Shown piece after piece: positions 44,110 through 53,436 of a stretch of DNA of 64,000 nt. The notes under the pieces were generated by a model, which did not search any database, was not told the origin of the DNA, and saw only the letters and a list, made by a program, of their open reading frames with translations. Made by a program: the position numbers and the translations under genes. Origin of the DNA: JACMNW01 sp043721855 (GTDB lineage: Bacteria; Pseudomonadota; Alphaproteobacteria; Rhodobacterales; Rhodobacteraceae); the NCBI GenBank assembly GCA_043721855.1, contig JAYSPY010000129.1, positions 1 through 64,000 on the forward strand. The letters run 5' to 3'. Each line of letters starts with the position of its first letter. Positions within the stretch are counted from its first letter, which is position 1.

Positions 44110-45210
44110 ATGGGCAGCCTCGCCAGAACTGAGGCGGAACTGGCCGATGCCGTGCGCGGTGCAAATGGCCCCCTGCGCATTGTAGGCGGCGGCACCCGCT
44201 GGGTCGGGCACGTCGGCCCGGCAGAAGTCTTGCAAACAAATGGCCTGTCCGGCGTTACTTTATATGAACCCGGCGCATTGACACTGGTTGCAGGCGCAGG
44301 AACACCCTTGGCCGAGGTAGAGGCGCTGCTTGCCAGCGAAGGCCAGCGTTTGCCATTCGAGGTGCCTGATATGCGCGGGCTTCTTGGGGGCACTGGTCTG
44401 TCTACCCTGGGCGGCGTGGTGGCTGCCAACGCATCCGGCCCGCGCCGCGTGCAGGTTGGGGCCTGCCGCGATAGCCTGATTGGCGTGCGGTTTGTGGACG
44501 GGACCGGCACGGTAATCAAAAACGGTGGCCGTGTGATGAAAAATGTCACCGGCTATGATCTGGTCAAGCTGATGGCGGGCAGCCACGGCACGTTGGGGGT
44601 CTTGACCGAGGTAAGCTTCAAACTGCTGCCGGTGCCTGAGGCCGCATTAACCCTGATATTGCCCGGGCTTGATGATGCCCGCGCTGTTGGCGCAATGTCT
44701 GCAGCGCTTGGATCCCCCTATGAGGTGTCTGGCGCTGCACATTGGCCGGGCAGTGGCACGTTCCTTCGGATCGAAGGTTTTGCGGCATCCGTTGCTTACC
44801 GTGCCGGGCGATTGGCGGCACTTCTGGCAGAATTCGGGTCAGTGACGCACGAAGATGACGCTGCGACCCGGTGGGCGAATGTTCGCGATGTAACCCCGTT
44901 TCACGGTCTGACGGGCGATATATGGCGGGTGTCTGTCAAACCGTCGGATGCCCCCATGATAGCGGCACGCTCTGGTGCGCAGGCCTTGGCTTATGACTGG
45001 GGCGGTGGGTTGATCTGGATGCTGATGCAACCCGGCATTGATCTTCGAACCCGGCTTGGCGCTTTTTCTGGTCACGCCACCCGCCTGCGCGGCGATGGTG
45101 CCGATGGCATAGCAACATTTCACCCCGAAGCCCCGGCGCTAAACGCCCTTGCCAAAGGCCTGCGCGAAAAGTTTGATCCGCGCGGCATTCTGAATTTTGG
45201 GTTGATGTAG
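44110..45210 (+). CDS. glcE: Glycolate oxidase subunit GlcE (FAD)
   Basis: 366 residues; second FAD-binding subunit, shorter than GlcD and with the family pattern RIVGGGTRW, GLLGGTGLSTLGGVVAANASGP-like sequence and VKNVTGYDLVKLMAGSHGTLG-like block. ATG 44110 is one base after the glcD stop; a GTG at 44098 overlapping glcD is an alternative. Acts in a complex with GlcD and GlcF. Confidence 0.93.
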   Translation: MGSLARTEAELADAVRGANGPLRIVGGGTRWVGHVGPAEVLQTNGLSGVTLYEPGALTLVAGAGTPLAEVEALLASEGQRLPFEVPDMRGLLGGTGLSTLGGVVAANASGPRRVQVGACRDSLIGVRFVDGTGTVIKNGGRVMKNVTGYDLVKLMAGSHGTLGVLTEVSFKLLPVPEAALTLILPGLDDARAVGAMSAALGSPYEVSGAAHWPGSGTFLRIEGFAASVAYRAGRLAALLAEFGSVTHEDDAATRWANVRDVTPFHGLTGDIWRVSVKPSDAPMIAARSGAQALAYDWGGGLIWMLMQPGIDLRTRLGAFSGHATRLRGDGADGIATFHPEAPALNALAKGLREKFDPRGILNFGLM

Positions 45211-45219
45211 GATCACGTC

Positions 45220-45543
45220 ATGAAACTTGCGCTTGCCTTCATCGGACTGCCGGCTGCGACCTATCTGGCACTTGCGTCGCTGCGGCAGGGCAGGCTTGCG
45301 ATGATGGGCATTTTCGGTATGGCCGTAATTACCGGCCTTTCGGTCGTCCTACGAACCGGCGCTGAGAATGGCTATTCGACAGCGCTGGGTATGCTGGTAT
45401 TTTCAGCCATCGCGCTGGCGGCTTTGGTGCAGGTTTTGCGCCTGATGATCGGGCCGGGGCGGCCGCGCTGGATTAATCCGGTAACCGTGGTTTTAGCTTT
45501 TCTGGGGGCCGGAATTCCTATGATTAAAATGCTTGGCGTCTGA
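45220..45543 (+). CDS. Small membrane protein inside the glc operon
   Basis: 107 residues, four hydrophobic segments (about 3-20, 27-44, 57-76, 86-104) with almost no soluble part. No family recognised. It starts nine bases after glcE and its stop touches the glcF start (TGATATG), so it is coexpressed with the glycolate oxidase and could anchor it in the membrane or carry substrate; neither is shown by the sequence. Confidence 0.75.
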   Translation: MKLALAFIGLPAATYLALASLRQGRLAMMGIFGMAVITGLSVVLRTGAENGYSTALGMLVFSAIALAALVQVLRLMIGPGRPRWINPVTVVLAFLGAGIPMIKMLGV

Positions 45544-45544
45544 T

Positions 45545-46837
45545 ATGCAGACAAATTTTACCCCCGAACAACTGCTTGATCCGGCAACGTCGCGGGCCAA
45601 CAAAGTGCTGCGCACCTGCGTGCATTGCGGGTTTTGCACCGCCACTTGCCCAACGTACCAGGTGCTGGGTGACGAACTGGATAGTCCGCGCGGGCGGATT
45701 TACCTGATCAAGGATATGCTGGAGACGGGTCGACCCGCCGATGCGAAAACCGTCAAGCATATTGATCGGTGCCTGTCTTGTCTTGCGTGCATGACAACCT
45801 GCCCATCGGGCGTGGATTACATGCATCTTGTGGATCATGCGCGCGATTATATCGAAAAAACCTATCGCCGCCCGGTGATGGACCGGATGTTGCGCAGCGT
45901 TTTGGCGTGGGTCATTCCGCATCCGACACGCTTTCGGTTGGCGCTTTTGGGTGCAAAGATTGCGCAGCCGTTCGCGGGGCTTGTGCCGGATGCACGGCTA
46001 CGCGCCATGCTTGCCATGGCCCCAAAAACCATTCCCCCCGTCAGCCGCAATGACGATCCGCAAGTTTTTGCCGCCGAAGGGCCCGCGCGTATGCGCGTGG
46101 CATTGATGACCGGCTGTGCGCAAAAGGCGCTGAATACCGATATCAATGATGCCACCATCCGCATCCTGCAAAGGTTGGGATGTGAGGTGGTGATTGCCCG
46201 CGGCATGGGCTGTTGTGGCGCGTTGACGCATCATATGGGCAAAGCCGATTTGGCGCGTGCGTCTGCTGCTGCCAATATCCGCGCTTGGATGGCCGAAAAG
46301 GCTGTGGGCGGGCTTGACGGCATCGTCATCAATACCAGCGGCTGTGGCACCACGGTCAAGGATTACGGCCATATGTTTCAGAATGGTTCGATGGCCGAGG
46401 ATGCGGCGTTTATCGCTGGCATCACCATGGATATCAGTGAAATTCTGGTAAAGCTGGGCCTGCCGGAAGGCGCCAGGAAAAACCTGCGGGTCGCTTATCA
46501 TGCGGCTTGTTCCTTGCAGCATGGCCAGCAGATCAAAACCGCGCCGAAAGACCTTTTGAGGCGCGCAGGCTTTGAGGTTGTCGAACCTGCTGACAGTCAT
46601 CTGTGCTGCGGATCTGCGGGGACTTACAACTTGCTGCAACCCGAAATCTCTGGCCAGCTCAAGGCGCGCAAGGTCAAAACGCTGGAGGCGGGCAAACCCG
46701 ATATCATCGCGGCCGGTAACATCGGCTGCATGATGCAGATCGGATCTGCCACCCCCATTCCAGTTGTTCATACGGTCGAACTGCTGGATTGGGCAACAGG
46801 TGGGCCAAAACCGCGCGCGCTGCAGCCTTTGACCTGA
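45545..46837 (+). CDS. glcF: Glycolate oxidase iron-sulfur subunit GlcF
   Basis: 430 residues. Two ferredoxin-type [4Fe-4S] motifs near the N-terminus (CVHCGFCTATCPTY and CLSCLACMTTCPSG) and two CCG domains (CCGALTHH, CCGSAGTY) as in LutA/GlpC/GlcF proteins. Carries electrons from GlcDE to quinone. ATG at 45545 is two bases after the previous stop codon; a TTG at 45533 is less likely. Confidence 0.95.
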   Translation: MQTNFTPEQLLDPATSRANKVLRTCVHCGFCTATCPTYQVLGDELDSPRGRIYLIKDMLETGRPADAKTVKHIDRCLSCLACMTTCPSGVDYMHLVDHARDYIEKTYRRPVMDRMLRSVLAWVIPHPTRFRLALLGAKIAQPFAGLVPDARLRAMLAMAPKTIPPVSRNDDPQVFAAEGPARMRVALMTGCAQKALNTDINDATIRILQRLGCEVVIARGMGCCGALTHHMGKADLARASAAANIRAWMAEKAVGGLDGIVINTSGCGTTVKDYGHMFQNGSMAEDAAFIAGITMDISEILVKLGLPEGARKNLRVAYHAACSLQHGQQIKTAPKDLLRRAGFEVVEPADSHLCCGSAGTYNLLQPEISGQLKARKVKTLEAGKPDIIAAGNIGCMMQIGSATPIPVVHTVELLDWATGGPKPRALQPLT

Positions 46838-46892
46838 CTGAGCCACAAATCCGCCGTATAGGGTGCCTAGTGGCTAGCCCATACCCGGAGGA

Positions 46893-47705
46893 ATGATGCG
46901 CCAGCCTTTGTTAACCCTGTTGATTTTAGCGGTTTGTTTTTCTGGCCCTGCCGGATCGCAAGAAACCCCATTGCGTGCGCTTCAAACCGGTGATGACAGC
47001 CGGGGTTGGGAAGCGGTAGGTCGCCTGAATCTGGGGGACCGCGGATTTTGCACCGGCGCGTTGATAGAACCGAATTTGGTTCTGACTGCAGCGCATTGCA
47101 TGTTTGATAAAGAAACCGGCGCGCGTATGGACGCGGGCGATATTCAGTTTCTGGCCGGATGGCGCAACGGGCGGGCCGCTGCATATCGTGGCGTGCGCAG
47201 GGCCGTCATTCACCCAGACTATGTGTTTGGCGGTGCAGACCGGCTTGACCGCGTCGCAGACGATCTGGCTTTGCTGGAACTGGATCAACCCATCCGCCTG
47301 CCGTCGATCACACCATTTGAAACCGATGTAAGCCCGCAAGCCGGGGACCGGGTTGAAGTGGTGTCGTATGCGATGGACAGGTCTGAAGCGCCGTCGCTGC
47401 AAGAGGTCTGTTTTGTTCTGGGCAATCAGCCCGGCGTGGTTGTTGTGACCTGTTCTGTTGATTTTGGGTCATCTGGTGCGCCAATTTTTGTGGTGCGCGA
47501 TGGTGTGGCGCGGGTCGTTTCTGTGGTTTCGGCCAAAGCCGAAGTTGATGGCAAAAAGGTAGCGCTTGGCATGTCATTGGCCAGACCACTTGCAGAGGTG
47601 CGGGCCGCATTGGAATCTGGCCAGGATGCGCCGCGCCGATCGCCAAGTTCGGTGCGTATCTTGTCGGGCAATGCGACTGGCGGGGCGAAATTCGTCAAGC
47701 CCTGA
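46893..47705 (+). CDS. Secreted trypsin-like serine protease
   Basis: 270 residues: signal peptide (about 1-22, LLTLLILAVCFSGPAGS), then chymotrypsin-fold motifs LTAAHC (His), DDLALLELD (Asp) and CSVDFGSSGAP (nucleophile Ser; GSSG replaces GDSG). Likely periplasmic. GGAGG lies too close to ATG 46893, so ATG 46896 may be the true start. Stands alone between glcF and hsp20. Confidence 0.87.
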   Translation: MMRQPLLTLLILAVCFSGPAGSQETPLRALQTGDDSRGWEAVGRLNLGDRGFCTGALIEPNLVLTAAHCMFDKETGARMDAGDIQFLAGWRNGRAAAYRGVRRAVIHPDYVFGGADRLDRVADDLALLELDQPIRLPSITPFETDVSPQAGDRVEVVSYAMDRSEAPSLQEVCFVLGNQPGVVVVTCSVDFGSSGAPIFVVRDGVARVVSVVSAKAEVDGKKVALGMSLARPLAEVRAALESGQDAPRRSPSSVRILSGNATGGAKFVKP

Positions 47706-47724
47706 GTGCCGCGGCCCGTAGCCC

Positions 47725-47754
47725 CTTGAAAGCGGCGTTTCCGTTTCCCAAGTA
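47725..47754 (+). promoter_or_regulatory. RpoH (sigma32) promoter of hsp20
   Basis: CTTGAAA (47725-47731), 15-bp spacer, CCCAAGTA (47747-47754). The -35 matches the heat-shock consensus exactly; the -10 matches in its CCC start. A transcription start near 47760 gives an 80-nt leader. Confidence 0.6.
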
Positions 47755-47759
47755 ATCCT

Positions 47760-47842
47760 CAACCGGGTGCCAAGATTGGGCCCGGCCCAACCCGCCTTGT
47801 CCCATCGTGGAAGGGCTTCATCATCGCTTTACGGAGGATGCT
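47760..47842 (+). promoter_or_regulatory. ROSE-like RNA thermometer in the hsp20 leader
   Basis: The last leader hairpin would pair CATC (47819-47822) with GATG (47837-47840) and UC (47824-47825) with GA (47834-47835). This buries the Shine-Dalgarno GGAGG. The UCGCU at 47824-47828 is the conserved UYGCU of ROSE elements, with its G (47826) opposite a G (47833), as in the G-G pair of known ROSE structures. Opening on heating would free the ribosome site. Confidence 0.6.
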
Positions 47843-48319
47843 ATGCGTAACTATGATTTTACCCCGCTTTACCGCGCAACAGTGGGCTACGACCGGATCA
47901 CAGATCTGATGGACCGTGTGTTGACCAGCGATGTGGTGCAACCGACTTATCCACCTTACAATATCGAAAAGACTGCGGAAAATGCCTACCGGATTTCGAT
48001 CGCGGTGGCTGGTTTCGCGCAAGACGATCTGACGGTCGAGGTGAAAGAAAACACCCTGCACGTCACCGCCCGAAAGGCGGCTGATGATGCGCCCCGCAGC
48101 TATCTGCACCGGGGCATCGCGACCCGCGCCTTTGATCGCCGGTTTGCTTTGGCCGATCATGTCAGGGTAACCGGGGCCGCCCACGACTTGGGGATGTTGC
48201 ACATTGATCTGGTACGCGAGACGCCAGAGGCGTTGAAACCGCGCCGGATCGAGATCGGCAAAGGTGCCGAAAGCAGCGTGAAAACCATTGAAGGCTTGGT
48301 TGAAACCGTCAGCGTCTGA
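47843..48319 (+). CDS. Small heat-shock protein, Hsp20/IbpA family
   Basis: 158 residues: N-terminal FDRITDLMDRV-like helix (YDRITDLMDRVL), alpha-crystallin domain with YRISIAVAGF, NTLHVTARK and FDRRFALADHVRVTGA, and a C-terminal arm. Holdase that keeps unfolding proteins soluble. ATG 47843 with GGAGG six bases upstream; that site lies in a ROSE-like hairpin behind a sigma32-type promoter, so heat control at both levels is likely. Confidence 0.94.
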   Translation: MRNYDFTPLYRATVGYDRITDLMDRVLTSDVVQPTYPPYNIEKTAENAYRISIAVAGFAQDDLTVEVKENTLHVTARKAADDAPRSYLHRGIATRAFDRRFALADHVRVTGAAHDLGMLHIDLVRETPEALKPRRIEIGKGAESSVKTIEGLVETVSV

Positions 48320-48336
48320 TGGGTTTTGAACTTCGT

Positions 48337-48366
48337 AAAGGCGCGCCCATCCGGCGCGCCTTTTTT
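48337..48366 (+). terminator. Terminator of hsp20
   Basis: AAAGGCGCGCC (48337-48347), loop CATCC, GGCGCGCC (48353-48360), then six T. Confidence 0.85.
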
Positions 48367-48393
48367 GCATCCATGACTTTTGCATCCATGACT
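48364..48393. repeat. 15-bp tandem duplication between hsp20 and the VWA gene
   Basis: TTTGCATCCATGACT is repeated head to tail (48364-48378, 48379-48393). The second copy overlaps the stop codon of the VWA gene by two bases. Confidence 0.9.
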
Positions 48394-50422
48394 ATTGCGC
48401 GTGCAGCGCCTGCGCCATGCGCATCAGATTGACCGCCTCGATCCGGTAGCCGAACATATCGTCGCCGCGCGCACCCAGTGCCAGATCAATCGCTTCGCCC
48501 CAACCCCAATCGTTCAGATACACAGACCCCGTCAACAACTGGCCAAACCCCGCCATTGCCACGCCAAACCGGGCATCATCGCTGGCCTCGCCACCCGGCA
48601 AAATCGGCGTTTCGATCAGTTGCGATGCTGCGTCCCCCGGCGCCTTGTAGCGCAGCCTCAGAAAGCCCAGCTCCGATGCCTCGTCTGCCACTGGTGCAGC
48701 GCCATAGCGAAGTGGGTCATTGCGCAAGGCAGCACTGCCCGGTGCCGTCACCTCATAAATCGCGGTCACGGCAGTGCCCGCACCAATCTCGCCTGCATCC
48801 ACCTGATCGTTGTTGAAATCCTCGCGGTTCAATGCGCGCGTCTCGTAGCCGATCAATCGGTATTCCGCCACGGCGGCGGGGTTCCATTCCACTTGGATTT
48901 TCACATCATCCGCAATCGGAAACAGCGCGCCGGTCAGCTGATCCATCAGCACTTTGCGGGCTTCATTCAGCGTATCGATATAGGCAGCCGTGCCGTTGCC
49001 GTTCTGCGCCAGCGCTTGCATGATGGCGTCGTCCAGATTGCCGCGACCAAAGCCCAGAACCGACAGGTAAATCCCGGTATCGCGTTTCTTGGCGATATAG
49101 GCTTCCAGGCCTTCGGGGTCGTCAACGCCGACGTTGAAATCGCCATCGGTGGCCAGCAAGACACGGCTGACTTCGCCGTCGCCGCCCATGGTTTTGGCCA
49201 TATCATAAGCCAGCGCCAGCCCTTCTGCCCCGGCGGTAGAACCACCTGCCGCAAGGTTCTCCAATGCAGCAAGAATTTTGGCGCTGTCCTTGGCCTTGGT
49301 CGGCTTTAACACGGTGCCCGCTGATCCGGCATAGGCAACCATTGCAACCTCATCCTGCGGGCGCAGTTGGGCCAGCATCAGTTTCAGCGATTGTTTCAGC
49401 AGCGGCAGCTTGTTCGGCTCGTCCATCGACCCCGATGTATCAATCAAGAACACCAGATTCAGCGGTGGGCGATCTGCCACTGCAGGCATGCGGCCTTGCA
49501 TACCAATATGGACCAGCCGCGTGCCGGGGTTCCACGGTGTTTGCATGACTGTCACGGTGCTGCGGAACGGGGCACCCGTGGCGTCTGGCGCGGGGTAGTC
49601 ATAGGGAAAATAGTTCACCATTTCCTCGACCCGCACCGCCTTGGGTGGTGGCAGCATGCCCGTCATCAGGGATGATCTGACAACGGCATAACTTGCGGTA
49701 TCAACGTCGATGGAAAACGTGGAAACCGGGGCTTCAACGGTGACCTTGACCGGGTTGGCATCGGCGTTGGCGAAGGCTTCGGTATTCGCTTCGGTATTCG
49801 CTTCGGGGGCAAGGGTAGTGCTACCGATGTCAGTCTCTGACCGGCCGATGGCAAAGCTTTCAACAGCCGGGGCCGGTGCCTCTGCGTCCAGCATCGTCAT
49901 CGACGAACTGTCTGCGGCGATGGCGCCGGATGGCGCGGCCTCGGTGAAGGTCACGGTCGGGGCGGCTTGTCTTTGGCTGGCAACGGGATCTGGGGCGGCA
50001 GGTTTGGCAGTGATGCCTGCAAGTTTGGTATTTTGCTGGGGCGCAGGGACAATTTCCGGCGCGGCAGGTTGAACGGCGGTGTCGTTGGCTATGGTACCGG
50101 TTTCAGGAATTGGGGTGATTTTGGGTTGATTGATCACCGGCAGCACCACGATCAGGCCAAGGCACAGGGCGGCGGCGGATGTGGTGGCGGCAAGAAAACC
50201 GCGCGAGGTCAGGGATATCAGCATTTTTCGCACTCCGTTCAGGAACCCCGCCTGACTTTGGCGGTCCTGATTGGGACGCGGGACGGCGGGTGATCCTTGG
50301 CCCGATCCATTCAGAGCGTCGAAATTCTTTATGGCCAGCGCGATTGCGCCCGCTTTTGCGGATGCGTCTGCCGGGGGCAGGGCCTGCAGGGCGGATTTCA
50401 GATGGTCAAAATCATCAATCAT
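48392..50422 (-). CDS. VWA-domain membrane protein (YfbK-like), paired with an ECF sigma factor
   Basis: 676 residues: cytoplasmic N-terminus (about 1-68), one membrane helix (about 75-95), a Pro/Ala-rich linker, then VWA-type domains with the MIDAS motif DTSGSM, FSIDVDTASYAVVR before it and a C-terminal YfbK-type region. The ATG overlaps the sigma factor stop (ATGA), and the soluble-helix-periplasmic layout resembles an anti-sigma factor fused to a VWA sensor. In the linker a 12-bp in-frame tandem repeat (49776-49799) encodes NTEANTEA. Confidence 0.88.
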   Translation of the reverse strand: MIDDFDHLKSALQALPPADASAKAGAIALAIKNFDALNGSGQGSPAVPRPNQDRQSQAGFLNGVRKMLISLTSRGFLAATTSAAALCLGLIVVLPVINQPKITPIPETGTIANDTAVQPAAPEIVPAPQQNTKLAGITAKPAAPDPVASQRQAAPTVTFTEAAPSGAIAADSSSMTMLDAEAPAPAVESFAIGRSETDIGSTTLAPEANTEANTEAFANADANPVKVTVEAPVSTFSIDVDTASYAVVRSSLMTGMLPPPKAVRVEEMVNYFPYDYPAPDATGAPFRSTVTVMQTPWNPGTRLVHIGMQGRMPAVADRPPLNLVFLIDTSGSMDEPNKLPLLKQSLKLMLAQLRPQDEVAMVAYAGSAGTVLKPTKAKDSAKILAALENLAAGGSTAGAEGLALAYDMAKTMGGDGEVSRVLLATDGDFNVGVDDPEGLEAYIAKKRDTGIYLSVLGFGRGNLDDAIMQALAQNGNGTAAYIDTLNEARKVLMDQLTGALFPIADDVKIQVEWNPAAVAEYRLIGYETRALNREDFNNDQVDAGEIGAGTAVTAIYEVTAPGSAALRNDPLRYGAAPVADEASELGFLRLRYKAPGDAASQLIETPILPGGEASDDARFGVAMAGFGQLLTGSVYLNDWGWGEAIDLALGARGDDMFGYRIEAVNLMRMAQALHAQ

Positions 50423-50958
50423 AGCTTTGCCTCCTCGGCCGCGATGGCGCGCAGGCGTCTCTTTATTTCCGACATCCGCCACGCAACGGTGCCTTCAGAT
50501 ACGCCCAAGATAAGGCCCGCCTCGGCTTGGGTCATGTCGCAACCAAGGATCAGGGCGGCGGTGTCACGCAGGTCGGCGGAAAGGCGGGCCATGGTTTGGG
50601 TCAACCAATCCAAGGCCGCGCGGTCAGTCTCAATCGCATCCTGCCGCGCAATTTCCCAATCGCCCCAGCCTGCGGTGGCGCGGGAATAGGTGGCACGGCG
50701 GCGGCGAAGATCGTGGGTGGCGTTCAGGGTGACGCGGTAAAGCCAGGTGGAAAAACGGGCCTCGCCGCGCCAACTGCGAAGTTTTGCAGGAAGGGCCGCG
50801 CAAATATCCTGTGTCAGATCCAAAGCCTCAGCCCGCGATCCCAGCAGGCGGTAAGCAAGCGAAAAGATGCGGTCGTAATGGCGGGCAAGAAGGGCCGCAA
50901 AAGCATCGCGATCGCCGTTTGCGGCGGCGGAGGCTAAGGTTTCATCGGGCGTTTCCAT
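50419..50958 (-). CDS. ECF-family RNA polymerase sigma factor
   Basis: 179 residues: region 2 (DAFAALLARHYDRIFSLAYRLLGS region) and region 4 with HTH (AGLILGVSEGTVAWRMSEIKRRL region). Start taken at 50958 (METPDETL); ATG 50964 and GTG 50967 are alternatives and none has a clear ribosome site. Translationally coupled to the VWA gene, which is therefore a candidate partner or regulator. Confidence 0.88.
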   Translation of the reverse strand: METPDETLASAAANGDRDAFAALLARHYDRIFSLAYRLLGSRAEALDLTQDICAALPAKLRSWRGEARFSTWLYRVTLNATHDLRRRRATYSRATAGWGDWEIARQDAIETDRAALDWLTQTMARLSADLRDTAALILGCDMTQAEAGLILGVSEGTVAWRMSEIKRRLRAIAAEEAKL

Positions 50959-51217
50959 GAGCATCACGATAGGTTGGACGGATTGGAATTGGCAATCCTT
51001 GGCGCAGGCTATGGTGGGGATGCGCGATTTTCATAATCGCACGCGTGCTACAGCATTTAAGTGTATGATTCATTTACATGAAAATAATTTCTTGACCAAA
51101 TTGAAAATCTTCCATCCGGCCACGGATACCCGCACTTATAGAAAACCGCCAAACCAGTGTCACAGGGCCGTTGCCCACGATGGCAGGCCATGGACTGATA
51201 TATCGCATTATTGGAGC

Positions 51218-52584
51218 ATCAAGAACTCCGGAACTGCCCTGCTTCTAGCCACCGTACTGGTTTGGCCTATGGGAAACACCGCCTTTGCCGGAATAACATT
51301 TCCAGCCAACTTGGCAGGGCATGCGATGATCCCGGCGCTCACCATGTTGACGCCGCCCGCCGATGCGCCAAAAGATGCGCAGGTCAGTGGAAAGTTCACC
51401 GGGCTTTCACGCAACGAAGTTCCGGGGTCTGTCATGGGGGATACCGGGGCAAGCCACGGCAAACGCCCAACTGGCATCCGTCTGCCATTCCAAGGGCAGC
51501 CGTTTCAGGGCCTGTCTGGTTTTGCGATGGACCGCGCAAGTGATGGTGCGGTTTATGCGCTGACAGATAACGGCTTTGGCACAAAATCGAACAGCTCCGA
51601 TGCCATGTTATTCTTTCACCGGCTGTTGCCCGATTTTGCGGCAGGCATTGTGGCGATACAGGCCACGATCTTTCTTGCCGACGCGGATCACAAAGTGCCA
51701 TTTCGCATTGCCTATGGAGGCACTGACAGCCGCTATTTGACCGGTTCAGATTTTGACATTGAAAGCATTCAGATTGCAGGCGGCACGGTATGGCTGGGTG
51801 ACGAGTTTGGCCCCTATATCATCAATACCTCTATGGAGGGCCATGTGATCGCGGTTTATCCGACCATGCTGGGCGAGGCAGTTTTGAAAGGTCCAGAGTC
51901 GCACGGAATTTCGGCGGTTTTGCGTGGCGGGCACCGATTGGACGGTGCAAAGATCTGGCGGATATGAAGGCATGGCGTTGCAACCCGGGACGGGCCTGCT
52001 GTGGGCAATGCCGGAAATGCCTTTCCTTGGCTCTGACGGCAAGGCTGCAGATACCTCTTTGCAGGTGATGGCATTTGATCCTGCAAAGGCCGCCTGGACC
52101 AGAGCCAGTTTCAAGTTTGCGCTGGGCGAAGGGGCAACAGCAATTGGCGATTTCAATATCATAGTTGCGACCCGCGCTTTTGGTCATAGAGCGGGACAAT
52201 GGCGAGGGCGACCCCAGCCTGAAATGCGCAGGCGACCCAAAGCCGGACTGCTTTCCGGCGCTGGCAGTTATAAAGCGGGTGGTATTGATTGACACCGCGT
52301 CAGTTGATGCAGACGGCTTCGTGCGCCGCATTGGCCATATCGACCTGGGGAACATAGCCGATCCCGAGGGCAAGAACAGGGCGCAAACCGTGGCCGCGCG
52401 CGGTCTGACGGGAAAGGTGACCTTTGCGTTCTTCACCATCGAAGATGTGATGCTGGTGGATGACACACATATCATGGTCGCGAATGACAACAACTTGCCC
52501 TATTCTTCCGGACGGGCATTCGACAAAGCCGCTGACACTGAATTCATCTTGCTCCGCGTGGCGGAGTTTCTTGCCGCCAAGTGA
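51218..52584 (+). pseudogene. Phytase-like esterase-domain protein, frameshifted
   Basis: Three reading frames in series encode one secreted protein of the phytase-like (PF13449) family: signal peptide and GLSGFAMDRASDGAVYALTDNG with GTVWLGDEFGPYI (to about 51940), GGYEGMALQPGTGLLWAMPE (51965-52160), and LVIERDNGEGD...TIEDVMLVDDTHIMVANDNNLP (52165-52584). Junctions near 51940 and 52170 shift frame. The expected start, behind TTGGAG, reads ATC (51218-51220), not ATG. A decayed gene is the simplest reading. Confidence 0.8.
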
Positions 52585-53190
52585 CACTGCAGGGATGCGG
52601 CGCGCCAAATGGCCGAAATCCGGTGGATGACGCGTGGTTCCGACCGTTTTTCGGCGGGTTTGCGCGTGTAAAAAGTTTAATCGTTTTGGCCGGTAACACG
52701 TGAAAAATCTGGCCTTGGTGACCCTTTGCCTTTCGCGAATAGCGACATCGGGGCCTGATTTCTTTGAAGCAAGGCAAGGTTTTTGCTGTTGCAGCATGTT
52801 TGCGGCGAAATCCAGTTCAAACTATTGATTTCACGCAGATGCTGCGATGCAGCAATCGTAATCAGATTGTGCTTCGCTGGTCTGTTGAACACGCGAATCA
52901 ACCCGTGGTTTCGTGAGGAAAAAGAATGCAAGTCAGGCTTCTTATGTAAGGTTAACGCGAGTGCCATAATCGAAACATTTCACCGGAAAGCCGTGGCTGG
53001 ATATCAGGTTGTTAACAATCAATCCTGTTTCGTTACAATTTGCAAAAAACCCTGTTTTACACCTGTCTAAAAAGGCTAGTCCCAAAATCCATGTGTTCAA
53101 CCGGGGCGAGATATGAGAAAACTGCTACATGGAGAGCGTGTTGTGACAAGTTGACGTGGTGCGGAAGTAACGAGTTGTAGACGTAAGATG

Positions 53191-53266
53191 GTGCTGGTGA
53201 CGAGTGATGTTGGTGTTGGTGACGAGTGGTGCTGGTGACGAGTGATGTTGGTGTTGGTGACCAGTG
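53191..53266. repeat. 38-bp tandem repeat with iteron-like GGTGACGAGTG units
   Basis: Two 38-bp copies (53191-53228 and 53229-53266) differ at one base. Inside, GGTGA(C/G-variant)AGTG-type 11-mers occur at 53196, 53218, 53234 and 53256, spaced 22, 16 and 22 bp; a related TGTGACGAGTG lies at 53466. Confidence 0.85.
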
Positions 53267-53384
53267 GTGTTGGTGCAAACGGAACAAGTGATTGTGTTGG
53301 CGAGTGGGTGATTTTGGTTTTAGTAAGTGTGTTGGTGTAAGAGTTTTTTCCTGTTCGCGGCGTTTGACGAAAAGTTATTTGCCC

Positions 53385-53436
53385 TTTTCAGAGACGTGCC
53401 ATGGTGGCTGCAAACCAGCGTGGCGCGTCCTGAAAG
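53385..53436. repeat. Imperfect inverted repeat
   Basis: TTTTCAGAGACGTGCCA (53385-53401) pairs with TGGCGCGTCCTGAAAG (53421-53436) with a few mismatches around a 19-nt loop. Could be a structured RNA or the remnant of an element. Confidence 0.5.

Noticed and set aside
47706..47842. N-terminal extension of Hsp20 from ATG 47807
   Set aside because: No ribosome site, and the segment is better explained as the thermometer leader.
53191..53266. CRISPR array
   Set aside because: Only two 38-bp units in direct contact, no spacers, no cas genes.
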